Shown one piece after another: positions 15,679 through 23,637 of a stretch of DNA of 64,000 bases. This stretch comes from JAEUMG01 sp046349315 (GTDB lineage: Bacteria > Pseudomonadota > Alphaproteobacteria > Rhizobiales > Aestuariivirgaceae), in contig JAXMCQ010000014.1 in NCBI GenBank assembly GCA_046349315.1, positions 87,359 to 151,358 of the forward strand, given 5' to 3'. The notes beneath the pieces were generated by a model. It worked only from the letters and a program-made list of their open reading frames with translations. It did no database searches and was not told where the DNA came from. A program made the translations under genes and the position numbers. Within the stretch, counting starts at the first letter, position 1. Each line of letters opens with the position of its first letter.

Positions 15679-17625
15679 ATGCTGTCATCCGTCCTCATCG
15701 CCAATCGCGGCGAGATTGCCTGCCGCATCGCCCGTACCGCCCGGCGCCTCGGCATGCGCGTCATTGCCGTTTATTCCGATGCCGATCGCGACGCCTTGCA
15801 TGTTGCGCTTGCCGATAAGGCCTATCGACTCGGACCCGCGGAAGCAAAGCAGAGCTATCTCAATGCCGCGCGCATTATCGAGATTGCGAAAGCGGCCAAG
15901 GCCGCCTGCATCCACCCGGGCTATGGCTTTCTCTCGGAGAACCCGGAATTCGCCGCAGCAGTGGAGAAGGCGGGGATCGTCTTCGTCGGGCCGCCCCCCT
16001 CAGCGATCCGGGCCATGGGCCTCAAAGATGCCGCCAAGCGCTTGATGGCGAAGGCTGGCGTGCCGGTCGTACCGGGCTATGACGGCGAGGAGCAGGACGT
16101 CCCATTTCTCGCGGCACGTGCGGCCGAGGTCGGCTTTCCCGTCATGATCAAGGCCGTGGCGGGCGGTGGCGGCAAGGGCATGCGGCATGTCGCCGATGCG
16201 GCTGACTTCGCCAGCTCACTCGATGCCTGCCGGCGCGAGGCATCGTCGGCCTTCGGCAATGATCGTGTTCTGATCGAGAAATTCATCGACCGCCCTCGCC
16301 ATGTCGAAATCCAGGTTCTGGCCGACGGTCATGGCAATTGCGTTTCATTGTTCGAGCGGGATTGTTCACTTCAGAGGCGTCATCAGAAGGTGATCGAGGA
16401 ATCGCCGGCGCCCGGCATGACTGAATCTTTACGTGTGCGCATGGGCGAGGCGGCGGTCGCCGGTGCCAAGTCGGTCGGCTATCGCGGCGCCGGCACGATG
16501 GAGTTCATCGTCGGCGGCGGCAGTGATCTCGCGAGCGCGAAGTTTTATTTCATGGAGATGAACACGCGCCTCCAGGTCGAGCATCCTGTCACTGAAATGG
16601 TGACCGGCCTCGATCTCGTCGAACTGCAGTTCCGCGTCGCGTCTGGCGAAGCGCTGCCGTTCCGCCAGAGCGATCTGAAGCTTGCGGGTTACGCAATCGA
16701 AGCGCGGCTTTATGCCGAGGATCCCAATGCCGGCTTCCTGCCGCAGGCCGGATCGCTGCTCGCACTCAAATGGCCGGAAGACGGCATCCGCATCGATACC
16801 GGCGTGCGTCAGGGCGACAAGGTCACGCCCTATTACGACCCGATGATCGCCAAGCTCATCGCCCATGGCACGACGCGCGATAAGGCGATCCGACATCTGG
16901 CCAAGGCGTTGAGCGAGACCCGCGTGCTCGGCCTCAAGAGCAACAAGGCGTTTCTTGCCGCGATCCTTGCCCATCCCGCCTTCGGCAAGGGCGAGGTTTC
17001 GACCGGCTTTATCGACCATCACATCGACACGCTGGTGTATGCCGGTGCGTCCGAGATCGCGCGGGGCAGGGCGCTGGCCGCCTGGCTTGCCGCGCAATAC
17101 CAGGCAACGCGCAAAGACGGCGTATGGACGGCGCTTGGCGGCTGGTCGCTCGATGGCACGCCGCGCAAGGATTTCTTCGAGGTCATCGTTGATGGCACAC
17201 CTGCGAAGCTCGAAGTCGCCAATGGCCATTTCATGTTTGGCAAGTTTGGCAAACAGAGCATCGCGGTCGATCATTCCGCCGCATTGGTCATGGCTCACGA
17301 TCCCGCAACCGGAGCGACCTATGTCGATGTCGATGGCATCCAGGTGAAGATCGAGGCCGCCGATCCGCTGGCCCGCGAAATCGGCGCGGCATCGGGCGGT
17401 GCCGTTACCCGCGCGCCGATGGCCGGCAAGGTCGTGCGCGTGCTGGTGGCCGAGGGCGAAACGGTAAAAGCGGGCACGCCGCTCCTTATCCTCGAGGCCA
17501 TGAAGATGGAGCATCCCTTGAAGGCCGGCATTTCCGGGACGATCAAGACCTTGTCCGCCTCGGCCGGCGCCCAGGTCGCCGAGCGCGACGTCCTCTGCGT
17601 CATCGAGCCGCCTGCCGCGGGTTGA
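15679..17625 (+). CDS. mccA: Methylcrotonyl-CoA carboxylase alpha subunit (biotin carboxylase + BCCP)
   Basis: A 648-residue biotin-containing subunit. Residues 1-450 are a biotin carboxylase domain (MLSSVLIANRGEIACRIAR; GGGGKGMRHV; EMNTRLQVEHPVTEMVTGLDL). The C-terminal biotinyl domain has EAMKMEH with Lys609 as the biotin site, 39 residues from the end. Two acyl-CoA carboxylase alpha chains occur in this window; the neighbour mccB and the EAMKMEH ending identify this one as MccA. It catalyses the ATP-dependent carboxylation of biotin in leucine catabolism. Confidence 0.93.
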   Translation: MLSSVLIANRGEIACRIARTARRLGMRVIAVYSDADRDALHVALADKAYRLGPAEAKQSYLNAARIIEIAKAAKAACIHPGYGFLSENPEFAAAVEKAGIVFVGPPPSAIRAMGLKDAAKRLMAKAGVPVVPGYDGEEQDVPFLAARAAEVGFPVMIKAVAGGGGKGMRHVADAADFASSLDACRREASSAFGNDRVLIEKFIDRPRHVEIQVLADGHGNCVSLFERDCSLQRRHQKVIEESPAPGMTESLRVRMGEAAVAGAKSVGYRGAGTMEFIVGGGSDLASAKFYFMEMNTRLQVEHPVTEMVTGLDLVELQFRVASGEALPFRQSDLKLAGYAIEARLYAEDPNAGFLPQAGSLLALKWPEDGIRIDTGVRQGDKVTPYYDPMIAKLIAHGTTRDKAIRHLAKALSETRVLGLKSNKAFLAAILAHPAFGKGEVSTGFIDHHIDTLVYAGASEIARGRALAAWLAAQYQATRKDGVWTALGGWSLDGTPRKDFFEVIVDGTPAKLEVANGHFMFGKFGKQSIAVDHSAALVMAHDPATGATYVDVDGIQVKIEAADPLAREIGAASGGAVTRAPMAGKVVRVLVAEGETVKAGTPLLILEAMKMEHPLKAGISGTIKTLSASAGAQVAERDVLCVIEPPAAG

Positions 17626-17682
17626 GGATAAGTTCGCGTCGGCTGTTTTCCGGTAAGCCCGATCTGGCGCATAATGGCGGCC

Positions 17683-18099
17683 ATGGCTTTGCACATCGTC
17701 AAATTATGCGTCGGCGTCTCCGAGGTGGAAGAACTCGAGAGCTGGATCGAGGATGCGCGTGCCGGGCGTGACGACCTCTCGCACACGACGCGTATGTTCC
17801 CGAAACGCAAGGACGAGATCGTCCCCGGCGGCTCGCTCTATTGGGTGGTGCGCGGGCTCATCCTCTGCCGCCAGCCGATCGCCGGTCTTGTGCCGGTCAC
17901 GGACGCAGAAGGCATCGAGCGCTGCCGCATCGAATTCGAGCCGAAGATCATCTTGGTGCGGCCGACGCCGCGTCGCGCCTTCCAGGGCTGGCGCTATCTC
18001 GAAGACAAGGATGCGCCGCCCGATCTGCCGCGCGGCGGCTCGGGCAAGGGCTTGCCGGAAAAGATGCGTCGCGAGCTCGCCGAGCTCGGGCTTTTGTGA
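17683..18099 (+). CDS. DUF1489 family protein
   Basis: A 138-residue protein whose start MALHIVKLCVGVSEVEEL and middle GGSLYWVVRGLILCRQP match the DUF1489 family, found mainly in alphaproteobacteria. ATG 17683 was preferred to 17674 because the family begins directly with this strand. Function is unknown. The stop overlaps the start of the next gene (GTGA), so the two are coupled. Confidence 0.85.
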   Translation: MALHIVKLCVGVSEVEELESWIEDARAGRDDLSHTTRMFPKRKDEIVPGGSLYWVVRGLILCRQPIAGLVPVTDAEGIERCRIEFEPKIILVRPTPRRAFQGWRYLEDKDAPPDLPRGGSGKGLPEKMRRELAELGLL

Positions 18100-18551
18100 G
18101 CCCTATTTCGATCCGGCGGCTTCGGGTGGGCGATGATGTCGGCGTGGCCGCCGATCTCCTCATCCGCTTCTTTCGCGAAGAGGGCTTCGACACGCCGGAT
18201 GCCGTCATCCATGTCAATACGCAGCGCATGGCAACGATCGAGGCGTGCGGGTTGTTCATCGCTGAATCAGGGGAAAAGCCAATTGGGGTCGCAACGATGT
18301 CGCTGGAGTTCGGTATCGAATTCGGCTGGTCCGGCGAGATGGGCGATCTCTATGTGCTGCCCGATTGGCGCGGCAGAGGCGTGTCGCAAGCTTTGGTCGT
18401 GGCCGTGGAAGCGTTTCTGAAAGAGCGCGGCGCCGGCGGCTATCAGGTGACGGTTACGCCATTTGCCGAAGAGGCGCACGGCCTTCAGGGCTATTACCGC
18501 AAGCTCGGCTTTTCCTCGGAAGGGCGATTGATACTTTACAAGAAGCTTTGA
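18096..18551 (+). CDS. GNAT-family N-acetyltransferase
   Basis: A 151-residue acetyltransferase starting at GTG 18096, which overlaps the DUF1489 stop. The acetyl-CoA site is DLYVLPDWRGRGVSQALVVAVEAFL, where the RGRGVSQAL loop binds the pyrophosphate. The C-terminal HGLQGYYRKLGF is the usual final part. No ATG lies in a suitable place, which supports the coupled GTG start. The substrate cannot be deduced. Confidence 0.85.
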   Translation: MSPISIRRLRVGDDVGVAADLLIRFFREEGFDTPDAVIHVNTQRMATIEACGLFIAESGEKPIGVATMSLEFGIEFGWSGEMGDLYVLPDWRGRGVSQALVVAVEAFLKERGAGGYQVTVTPFAEEAHGLQGYYRKLGFSSEGRLILYKKL

Positions 18552-18553
18552 AT

Positions 18554-18645
18554 TTCCCTCCCCCTTGTGGGGAGGGATCAAGGGTGGGGGTCGGCAGTCT
18601 CTTTAACCCCCACCCCTAGCCCCTCCCCACAGTGGGGGAGGGGAA
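18554..18645. repeat. Long palindromic intergenic repeat (CCCTCCCC type)
   Basis: Two arms of about 38 bases, 18554-18591 and 18606-18645, are near-perfect reverse complements (CCCTCCCCCTTGTGGGGAGGG against CCCCTCCCCACAGTGGGGGAGGGG, with GGGTGGGGGT against ACCCCCACCC), separated by about 14 bases. They lie between convergent GNAT genes. Such GC-rich palindromes are dispersed repeats in many alphaproteobacterial genomes and can act as bidirectional terminators. The right arm is translated as the end of the minus-strand GNAT protein. Confidence 0.8.
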
Positions 18646-19188
18646 TGTACGCCGCCCATACACCACGCCCTCGGCGCCCTTGTAGGTCACCTCGCGCATT
18701 GGCTGGAACCCACATTTGCGCGCGAGCTTCTTCGAGCGGTCATTATCCTTGTCGATCAGGCAAGAGATCGTCTGCCCGGCAAAATATTGATCGCCCCACG
18801 CCAGCACGGCACGGAGTGCTTCTTCCGCATAGCCCTTGCCGTGCGAAGCGGCGCGCAAGGCCCAACCGGCCTCCGGGCCGTCGCCCAAGGGCGGATCGAT
18901 GTCGCGCTGGAAGTCGGCCAAACCGATCTCGCCGGTGAAATCTCCGGTGGCACGCTCCTCAATCGCCCAGAAGCCGTAGCCCCTGAGCGACCAATGCCCG
19001 ACATAGCGGAGTATGCGCGCCCAGACTTCCTCCCGCGTGAATGGCCTGCCGCCAATGAAGCGGGCAATCGCTGGATCGCCCCACATGGCGGCGCAAGCCT
19101 CGAAATCGGCGATCTCATGCCGGCGCAGTTTCAATCGCGCGGTCTCGATGACGGGCACGGTTTCGGCGGTGAAGGGAGGCTTTCTCAT
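18616..19188 (-). CDS. GNAT acetyltransferase (RimJ/RimL type)
   Basis: A 190-residue acetyltransferase. It begins with ETARLKLRRHEIADFEACAAMW, then GRPFTREEVWARIL, a pattern of RimJ/RimL-like proteins acting on protein N-termini or other amines. The acetyl-CoA loop lies at GYAEEALRAVLAW. The last nine residues (FPSPTVGRG) are encoded by the right arm of the palindromic repeat at 18554-18645, so the original stop has probably been replaced. The start at 19188 is followed upstream by a second hairpin and panC. Confidence 0.8.
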   Translation of the reverse strand: MRKPPFTAETVPVIETARLKLRRHEIADFEACAAMWGDPAIARFIGGRPFTREEVWARILRYVGHWSLRGYGFWAIEERATGDFTGEIGLADFQRDIDPPLGDGPEAGWALRAASHGKGYAEEALRAVLAWGDQYFAGQTISCLIDKDNDRSKKLARKCGFQPMREVTYKGAEGVVYGRRTFPSPTVGRG

Positions 19189-19219
19189 TTCCCTTCTCCC
19201 ACGAGAGGGGAGAAGGGAA
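19189..19219. repeat. Short palindrome between panC and the GNAT gene
   Basis: TTCCCTTCTCCC at 19189-19200 pairs with GGGAGAAGGGAA at 19208-19219 (12-bp arms, 7-base loop). It fills most of the 39 bases between panC and the downstream GNAT start. It is a compact palindromic element that could act as a terminator or processing site; it is placed so that it would also sequester the GNAT ribosome-binding region. Confidence 0.65.
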
Positions 19220-19227
19220 GTACTTTT

Positions 19228-20106
19228 CTAAACCCCCACATTATCGATCAACCGCGTGGTGCCGAGCCAGGCGGCGGCGAGGATGCGCAAGGGCTCGTCC
19301 GGCCGCTCGGGGAAGGCCAGTGTCTCGGCATTGCGCGCGGTCACATAATCGACCTTGAAGCCGAGTGTCGTCAGCGAACGCCGTGCCGCGCCCGTCGCAC
19401 GCGAGGGTTCGGTTCCGGCCCTGATCTTCTCGGCGGCCTGGAGAAGCAAACGCGGCAGGGACGCGGCCTGGTGGCGCTCGGCGCGGCTCAAATAGCGGTT
19501 CCTCGACGACATCGCGAGGCCGTCTGCCTCGCGCACGGTCGGGATGCCGACGACCTCTATTGGAATGTCGAGATCCTTGGCCATCCGCCGCACGACCAAT
19601 AATTGCTGATAGTCCTTCTCACCGAACATCGCGAAATCGGCACCCGTCCGGCAGAAGAGCTTGGCGACGACGGTCGCCACCCCGTCGAAGAAATGCGGGC
19701 GGAACTTGTCCTCGAGCCCGGCCTTGGCCGGTCCTTCCATCTTCACCGCCGTTGCAAATCCCGGCGCATAGACATCGCCATGCGGCGGCGCGTAGACGAC
19801 ATCGGCACTGACGCTTGCAAGCTTTGCGAGATCGCCTGCCTCGTCGCGGGGATAGCGGTCGAGGTCCTCATTGGGGGCAAACTGCTTGGGGTTGACGAAG
19901 ATCGTCACGATGGTGCGCTCGGCGCGCGCCTTACCTTGCCGCACCAAGGTGAGGTGGCCCTCATGCAGGGCTCCCATGGTGGGCACAACCGCAACCTTCT
20001 CCCCGGCACGGTGCCACTCGCCGACCTGCGCACGCAGAGCGGCAAGGTCGCGGATCAGTTCCGGACTTGCCGGTTCCGCCTCGGCCTCGGGCGTCGATGC
20101 TTCCAT
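19228..20106 (-). CDS. panC: Pantothenate synthetase
   Basis: A 292-residue enzyme joining pantoate and beta-alanine in coenzyme A synthesis. Signatures are VVPTMGALHEGHLTLV (nucleotide-binding HxGH), FVNPKQFAPNEDLDRYPR, FGEKDYQQLLVVRRM and SSRNRYLS. The ATG at 20106 gives a protein close to the family length; an ATG at 20121 is also possible. It is divergent from putA with only about 56 bases between. panB is not in this window. Confidence 0.93.
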   Translation of the reverse strand: MEASTPEAEAEPASPELIRDLAALRAQVGEWHRAGEKVAVVPTMGALHEGHLTLVRQGKARAERTIVTIFVNPKQFAPNEDLDRYPRDEAGDLAKLASVSADVVYAPPHGDVYAPGFATAVKMEGPAKAGLEDKFRPHFFDGVATVVAKLFCRTGADFAMFGEKDYQQLLVVRRMAKDLDIPIEVVGIPTVREADGLAMSSRNRYLSRAERHQAASLPRLLLQAAEKIRAGTEPSRATGAARRSLTTLGFKVDYVTARNAETLAFPERPDEPLRILAAAWLGTTRLIDNVGV

Positions 20107-20162
20107 GGGCTCAAGCCTCATCCTATAGAGGCTCGCTAGCACACCAGCCCCGAGTCCGTCCC

Positions 20163-23100
20163 ATGCCAGAATTGCCGAGCCGCGCTGCCATCGAAGACAA
20201 GCTCTTTGCGGATGAAACCGTATTGGTGCGCCAATTGGCCCATCAGGCGCGGTTGACGCCCGAGGAAGGCCGGCAAACCCACGAACTGGCGCGTCAGCTT
20301 GTGGCGGCCGTCAGGGCGGGCCGGCAGCGCCAGGGCGGCATTGATGCCTTCATGCAGGAATACGCGCTCTCGTCTGAAGAGGGGGTGGTGCTGATGTGTC
20401 TAGCGGAAGCGCTGTTGCGCATTCCCGACGACGACACCGCCGACAAGCTCATTGCCGATAAAATCGGTGGCAAGAACTGGGAGTCGCATCTGGGGCAATC
20501 CGAGTCGATGTTCGTCAACGCGTCGGCCTGGGGCCTGATGCTGACCGGCCGTTTCGTCTCGCTAGGCCGCGATACCCAGACCGACATCGGCGGTTACCTC
20601 AAACGATTGGTGTCGCGCTCCGGCGAGCCTTTCATTCGCAATGCGATGAAACAGGCGATGCGCATCATGGGCCGGCAGTTCGTGCTCGGCCGCACCATCG
20701 ATGAAGCGTTGAACGTGGCGCGCCCGCTCGAGGCGGAAGGCTATCGCTTCTCCTTCGACATGCTGGGCGAGGCCGCCTACACTGCGGTTGACGCCGAGCG
20801 CTATTACGCGGCCTATGTGAAGGCGGTCGAAGATGTGGCGGCCTCGGCGACCGGCAATGACATATTCGCGCGCCCCTCGATCTCGGTGAAGCTCTCGGCG
20901 CTGCACCCGCGTTACGACGTCAAGCAGGAAGCGCGCGTGCTCGCCCAATTGCTGCCGCGTCTCAAGGAACTCACCGCCCTCGCCAAGCGGCTCAATATCG
21001 GCCTCACCATCGACGCCGAGGAGGTCAATCGTCTCGATCTCTCCTTCGAATTGCTCGGACGCCTCATCCTCGATCCGGCACTTTCCGGTTGGAATGGACT
21101 CGGCCTTGCCGTCCAGGCCTATGGCAAGCGCGCCATGCCGGCGCTCGAATGGCTTGCGGCATTGGCTGTCGCGGGCAAGCACAAGCTTCCGGTTCGGCTT
21201 GTGAAGGGCGCCTATTGGGACACCGAGATCAAGCGTTCGCAGGAAGCGGGTTATGACGGCTATCCGGTCTTCACCCGTAAGGTCTCGACCGACATCAGCT
21301 ATCTCGCCTGCGCGCGTTACATGCTGTCGCGGCGCGATGCGTTCTACCCGCAATTTGCGACCCACAATGCGCATAGCGTTGCCGCCGTCTCGGTCATGGC
21401 CGGCGATGACCGGAACTTCGAATTCCAGCGCCTGCATGGCATGGGGCAGGCGCTTTACGAGCAGGTCGTCGGGCGCAATCGCATGAACCAGCCCTGCCGC
21501 ATCTATGCGCCGGTCGGCAGCCATGAAGACCTTCTCGCTTATCTCGTGCGACGCTTGCTCGAGAACGGCGCAAATACGTCCTTCGTCAATCGCCTGGCCG
21601 ATGACGAAGCGCCGATTGCCGAGATCATTGCCGATCCGGTGGTCGAGATCGACCGCCACGCGACGATCCCGCATCCGCGCATCCCGTTGCCACGCGACAT
21701 CTTTGCCCCACGCGTCAATTCGCGCGGCGTGCCTCTGTGGGAGGACGGCGTGCGTGCCTCGCTCTCCGGCGCCATCGGCAAGGCACTGGTCACGCCGCAG
21801 GACGCCGCGACGCTGGTCGGTGCCACCGAGCGACGCGATGGGCCTGTGCGCGAAATCACCGATCCCTCCAATCGGGAGAGAAAGCTTGGCCGCGTCCATG
21901 AGGCGAGCGATGCGGCTGTTTCCGAGGCACTGACGCTTGCCGACAAGGCGCAGGAGGCCTGGGACAGGCGCGGGGGAGAGGCGCGCGCCAAAATTCTCGA
22001 GCGCGCCGCCGACCTCTATGAGGCGGAGACCCCGGCCTTGATGGCGCTGCTCATCCGCGAAGCCGGCAAGACCCTCGACAACGCCCAGTCCGATCTGCGC
22101 GAGGCGGTCGATTTCCTGCGCTACTACGCGCAGGAGGCACGCCGCAGCTTCACGCGGCCCATTTTGTTGCCGGGTCCGACCGGAGAGCGCAACGAGCTCT
22201 CGCTGCATGGCCGCGGCGTCTTCGCCTGCATCAGCCCATGGAACTTTCCCTTGGCGATCTTCACCGGCCAGATCGCCGCCGCGCTCGCCGCCGGCAATGC
22301 GGTCATCGCCAAGCCGGCCGAGCAGACGCCGCTCGTCGCGCATCTTGCCACGCGGCTCTTGCGCAAGGCGGGCGTTCCGCCAGAGATCCTGCAATTCCTT
22401 CCCGGCGATGGCGCCAGGATCGGCAATATCCTGCTCGCCGATCCGAGGATCGGCGGCGTTTCCTTCACGGGGTCGAATGATACCGCACTTCTAATCAACC
22501 GCGCGCTTGCCAAGCGTGGCGGGGCCATCCCGGCGCTCATCGCCGAGACCGGCGGCATCAACGCCATGATTGTCGATTCCTCCGCATTGCCGGAGCAGGC
22601 GGTTCGTGACGTTCTCGCCTCCGCCTTCGACAGCGCCGGACAGCGGTGCTCCGCGGCGCGCGTGCTCTTCGTCCAGGACGACATCGCCCATCGCGTCCTG
22701 CCGATGTTGAAGGGTGCGATGGCGGAACTCACCATTGGCGACCCACTCGATTATGCGACCGATGTCGGGCCGGTGATCGATGAGGAGGCGAAGAAGTCTC
22801 TCGAGGCCCACAAGGCGCGCATGGCCCGCGAGGCCAAGACCCTGATCGACCTTCCGCTGCCGGCCGCCGCCGCCAAGGGCACTTTCGTTGCGCCGGCCGC
22901 TTACGAATTGCCGTCTTTGGCCCCGCTCACCCGCGAGGTCTTCGGGCCGATCCTGCATGTCGTGCGCTTCCCCGGCGATCGCCTGGCGGAACTCTGCGCC
23001 GCCCTCAATGCCACCGGCTACGGTCTCACACTCGGGCTTCACACTCGCATCGAGTCCACAGCGGCGGAGGTCAGGGCACGGGTCAAGGTCGGCAATCTCT

Positions 23101-23294
23101 ACGTGAACCGCAACCAGATCGGCGCGGTGGTCGGCGCCCAGCCTTTCGGCGGCGAGGGTCTCTCCGGCACCGGGCCCAAGGCGGGCGGTCCCAATTACCT
23201 CCAGCGCTTCGCTGTGGAGCGCGTCTGTTCGACCGATACCACGGCTTCCGGCGGCAATGCGGCGCTCATGTCGATGGAAGAGCGCAGCCCCTAG
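20163..23294 (+). CDS. putA: Bifunctional proline dehydrogenase / glutamate semialdehyde dehydrogenase
   Basis: A 1043-residue protein that oxidises proline to glutamate in two steps. The N-terminal half is the FAD proline dehydrogenase barrel (RLVKGAYWDTEIKRSQ; FATHNAHSVAAV); the C-terminal half is the aldehyde dehydrogenase (CISPWNFPLAIFTGQIAAAL; catalytic Cys829 in GQRCSAARV; GPKAGGPNYL). It starts directly with the arm region, lacks the ribbon-helix-helix DNA-binding domain of long PutA and so is not expected to repress its own gene. The ATG at 20163 fits these features. Confidence 0.95.
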   Translation: MPELPSRAAIEDKLFADETVLVRQLAHQARLTPEEGRQTHELARQLVAAVRAGRQRQGGIDAFMQEYALSSEEGVVLMCLAEALLRIPDDDTADKLIADKIGGKNWESHLGQSESMFVNASAWGLMLTGRFVSLGRDTQTDIGGYLKRLVSRSGEPFIRNAMKQAMRIMGRQFVLGRTIDEALNVARPLEAEGYRFSFDMLGEAAYTAVDAERYYAAYVKAVEDVAASATGNDIFARPSISVKLSALHPRYDVKQEARVLAQLLPRLKELTALAKRLNIGLTIDAEEVNRLDLSFELLGRLILDPALSGWNGLGLAVQAYGKRAMPALEWLAALAVAGKHKLPVRLVKGAYWDTEIKRSQEAGYDGYPVFTRKVSTDISYLACARYMLSRRDAFYPQFATHNAHSVAAVSVMAGDDRNFEFQRLHGMGQALYEQVVGRNRMNQPCRIYAPVGSHEDLLAYLVRRLLENGANTSFVNRLADDEAPIAEIIADPVVEIDRHATIPHPRIPLPRDIFAPRVNSRGVPLWEDGVRASLSGAIGKALVTPQDAATLVGATERRDGPVREITDPSNRERKLGRVHEASDAAVSEALTLADKAQEAWDRRGGEARAKILERAADLYEAETPALMALLIREAGKTLDNAQSDLREAVDFLRYYAQEARRSFTRPILLPGPTGERNELSLHGRGVFACISPWNFPLAIFTGQIAAALAAGNAVIAKPAEQTPLVAHLATRLLRKAGVPPEILQFLPGDGARIGNILLADPRIGGVSFTGSNDTALLINRALAKRGGAIPALIAETGGINAMIVDSSALPEQAVRDVLASAFDSAGQRCSAARVLFVQDDIAHRVLPMLKGAMAELTIGDPLDYATDVGPVIDEEAKKSLEAHKARMAREAKTLIDLPLPAAAAKGTFVAPAAYELPSLAPLTREVFGPILHVVRFPGDRLAELCAALNATGYGLTLGLHTRIESTAAEVRARVKVGNLYVNRNQIGAVVGAQPFGGEGLSGTGPKAGGPNYLQRFAVERVCSTDTTASGGNAALMSMEERSP

Positions 23295-23342
23295 GCGGGC
23301 TAAAAGGTGGAGGAGTACTGTCAGGCATCCAACGATCATTCC

Positions 23343-23395
23343 CATGGCGCCTCCTTTCCTTTTGGCTACGTACGGTATTTGTTCTCGCAAGTCAA
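23343..23395 (-). promoter_or_regulatory. Minus-strand promoter with a LexA-like box and strong ribosome-binding site
   Basis: Read on the minus strand: TTGACT (-35, 23395-23390), 17 bases, TACGTA (-10, 23372-23367), then AAAGGAGG four bases before an ATG at 23345. Between the -35 and -10 lies GAAC-N7-GTAC (23384-23370), one mismatch from the alphaproteobacterial LexA site GAAC-N7-GAAC (GTTC-N7-GTTC on the other strand). The layout is that of an SOS promoter. The reading frame it serves begins MGMIVGCLTVLLHLLARLG and runs on antisense into putA, so the product is doubtful. Confidence 0.45.
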
Positions 23396-23457
23396 GGACT
23401 TTCTCAACTTTTTAGGAACTAATTGATTGAATTGACGGATTTCCAGGGAGGAAAGCG

Positions 23458-23637
23458 GTGATCATTAATCCAAAGGTCGGTGATCGCGTGAGGGCCAAAT
23501 CCGGTGGCCCCGTGATGACCGTAACATCGGTCGAGCACGACGTTTATGGCGAGGCGTGCGTCGTCTGCGATTGGCAGGATGATGCGAAAATGCCGGCCAG
23601 CGGCACATTCACGCTCAGCGAACTGGTCAAGGCATGA
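23458..23637 (+). CDS. DUF2158 (YodC-like) small protein
   Basis: A 59-residue protein starting at GTG 23458 after AGGGAGG. It has the family pattern VGDRVRAKSGGPVMTV, a Cys-x2-Cys-x-Trp motif (CVVCDW) and a C-terminal FTLSELVKA. The DUF2158 family consists of small SH3-like proteins of unknown role. It heads a run of four plus-strand genes: its stop overlaps the start of the FAD oxidase by four bases. Confidence 0.85.
   Translation: MIINPKVGDRVRAKSGGPVMTVTSVEHDVYGEACVVCDWQDDAKMPASGTFTLSELVKA

Noticed and set aside
20562..22394. 610-residue open frame antisense to putA
   Set aside because: Composition is typical of a GC-rich shadow frame, and putA motifs cover the whole region.
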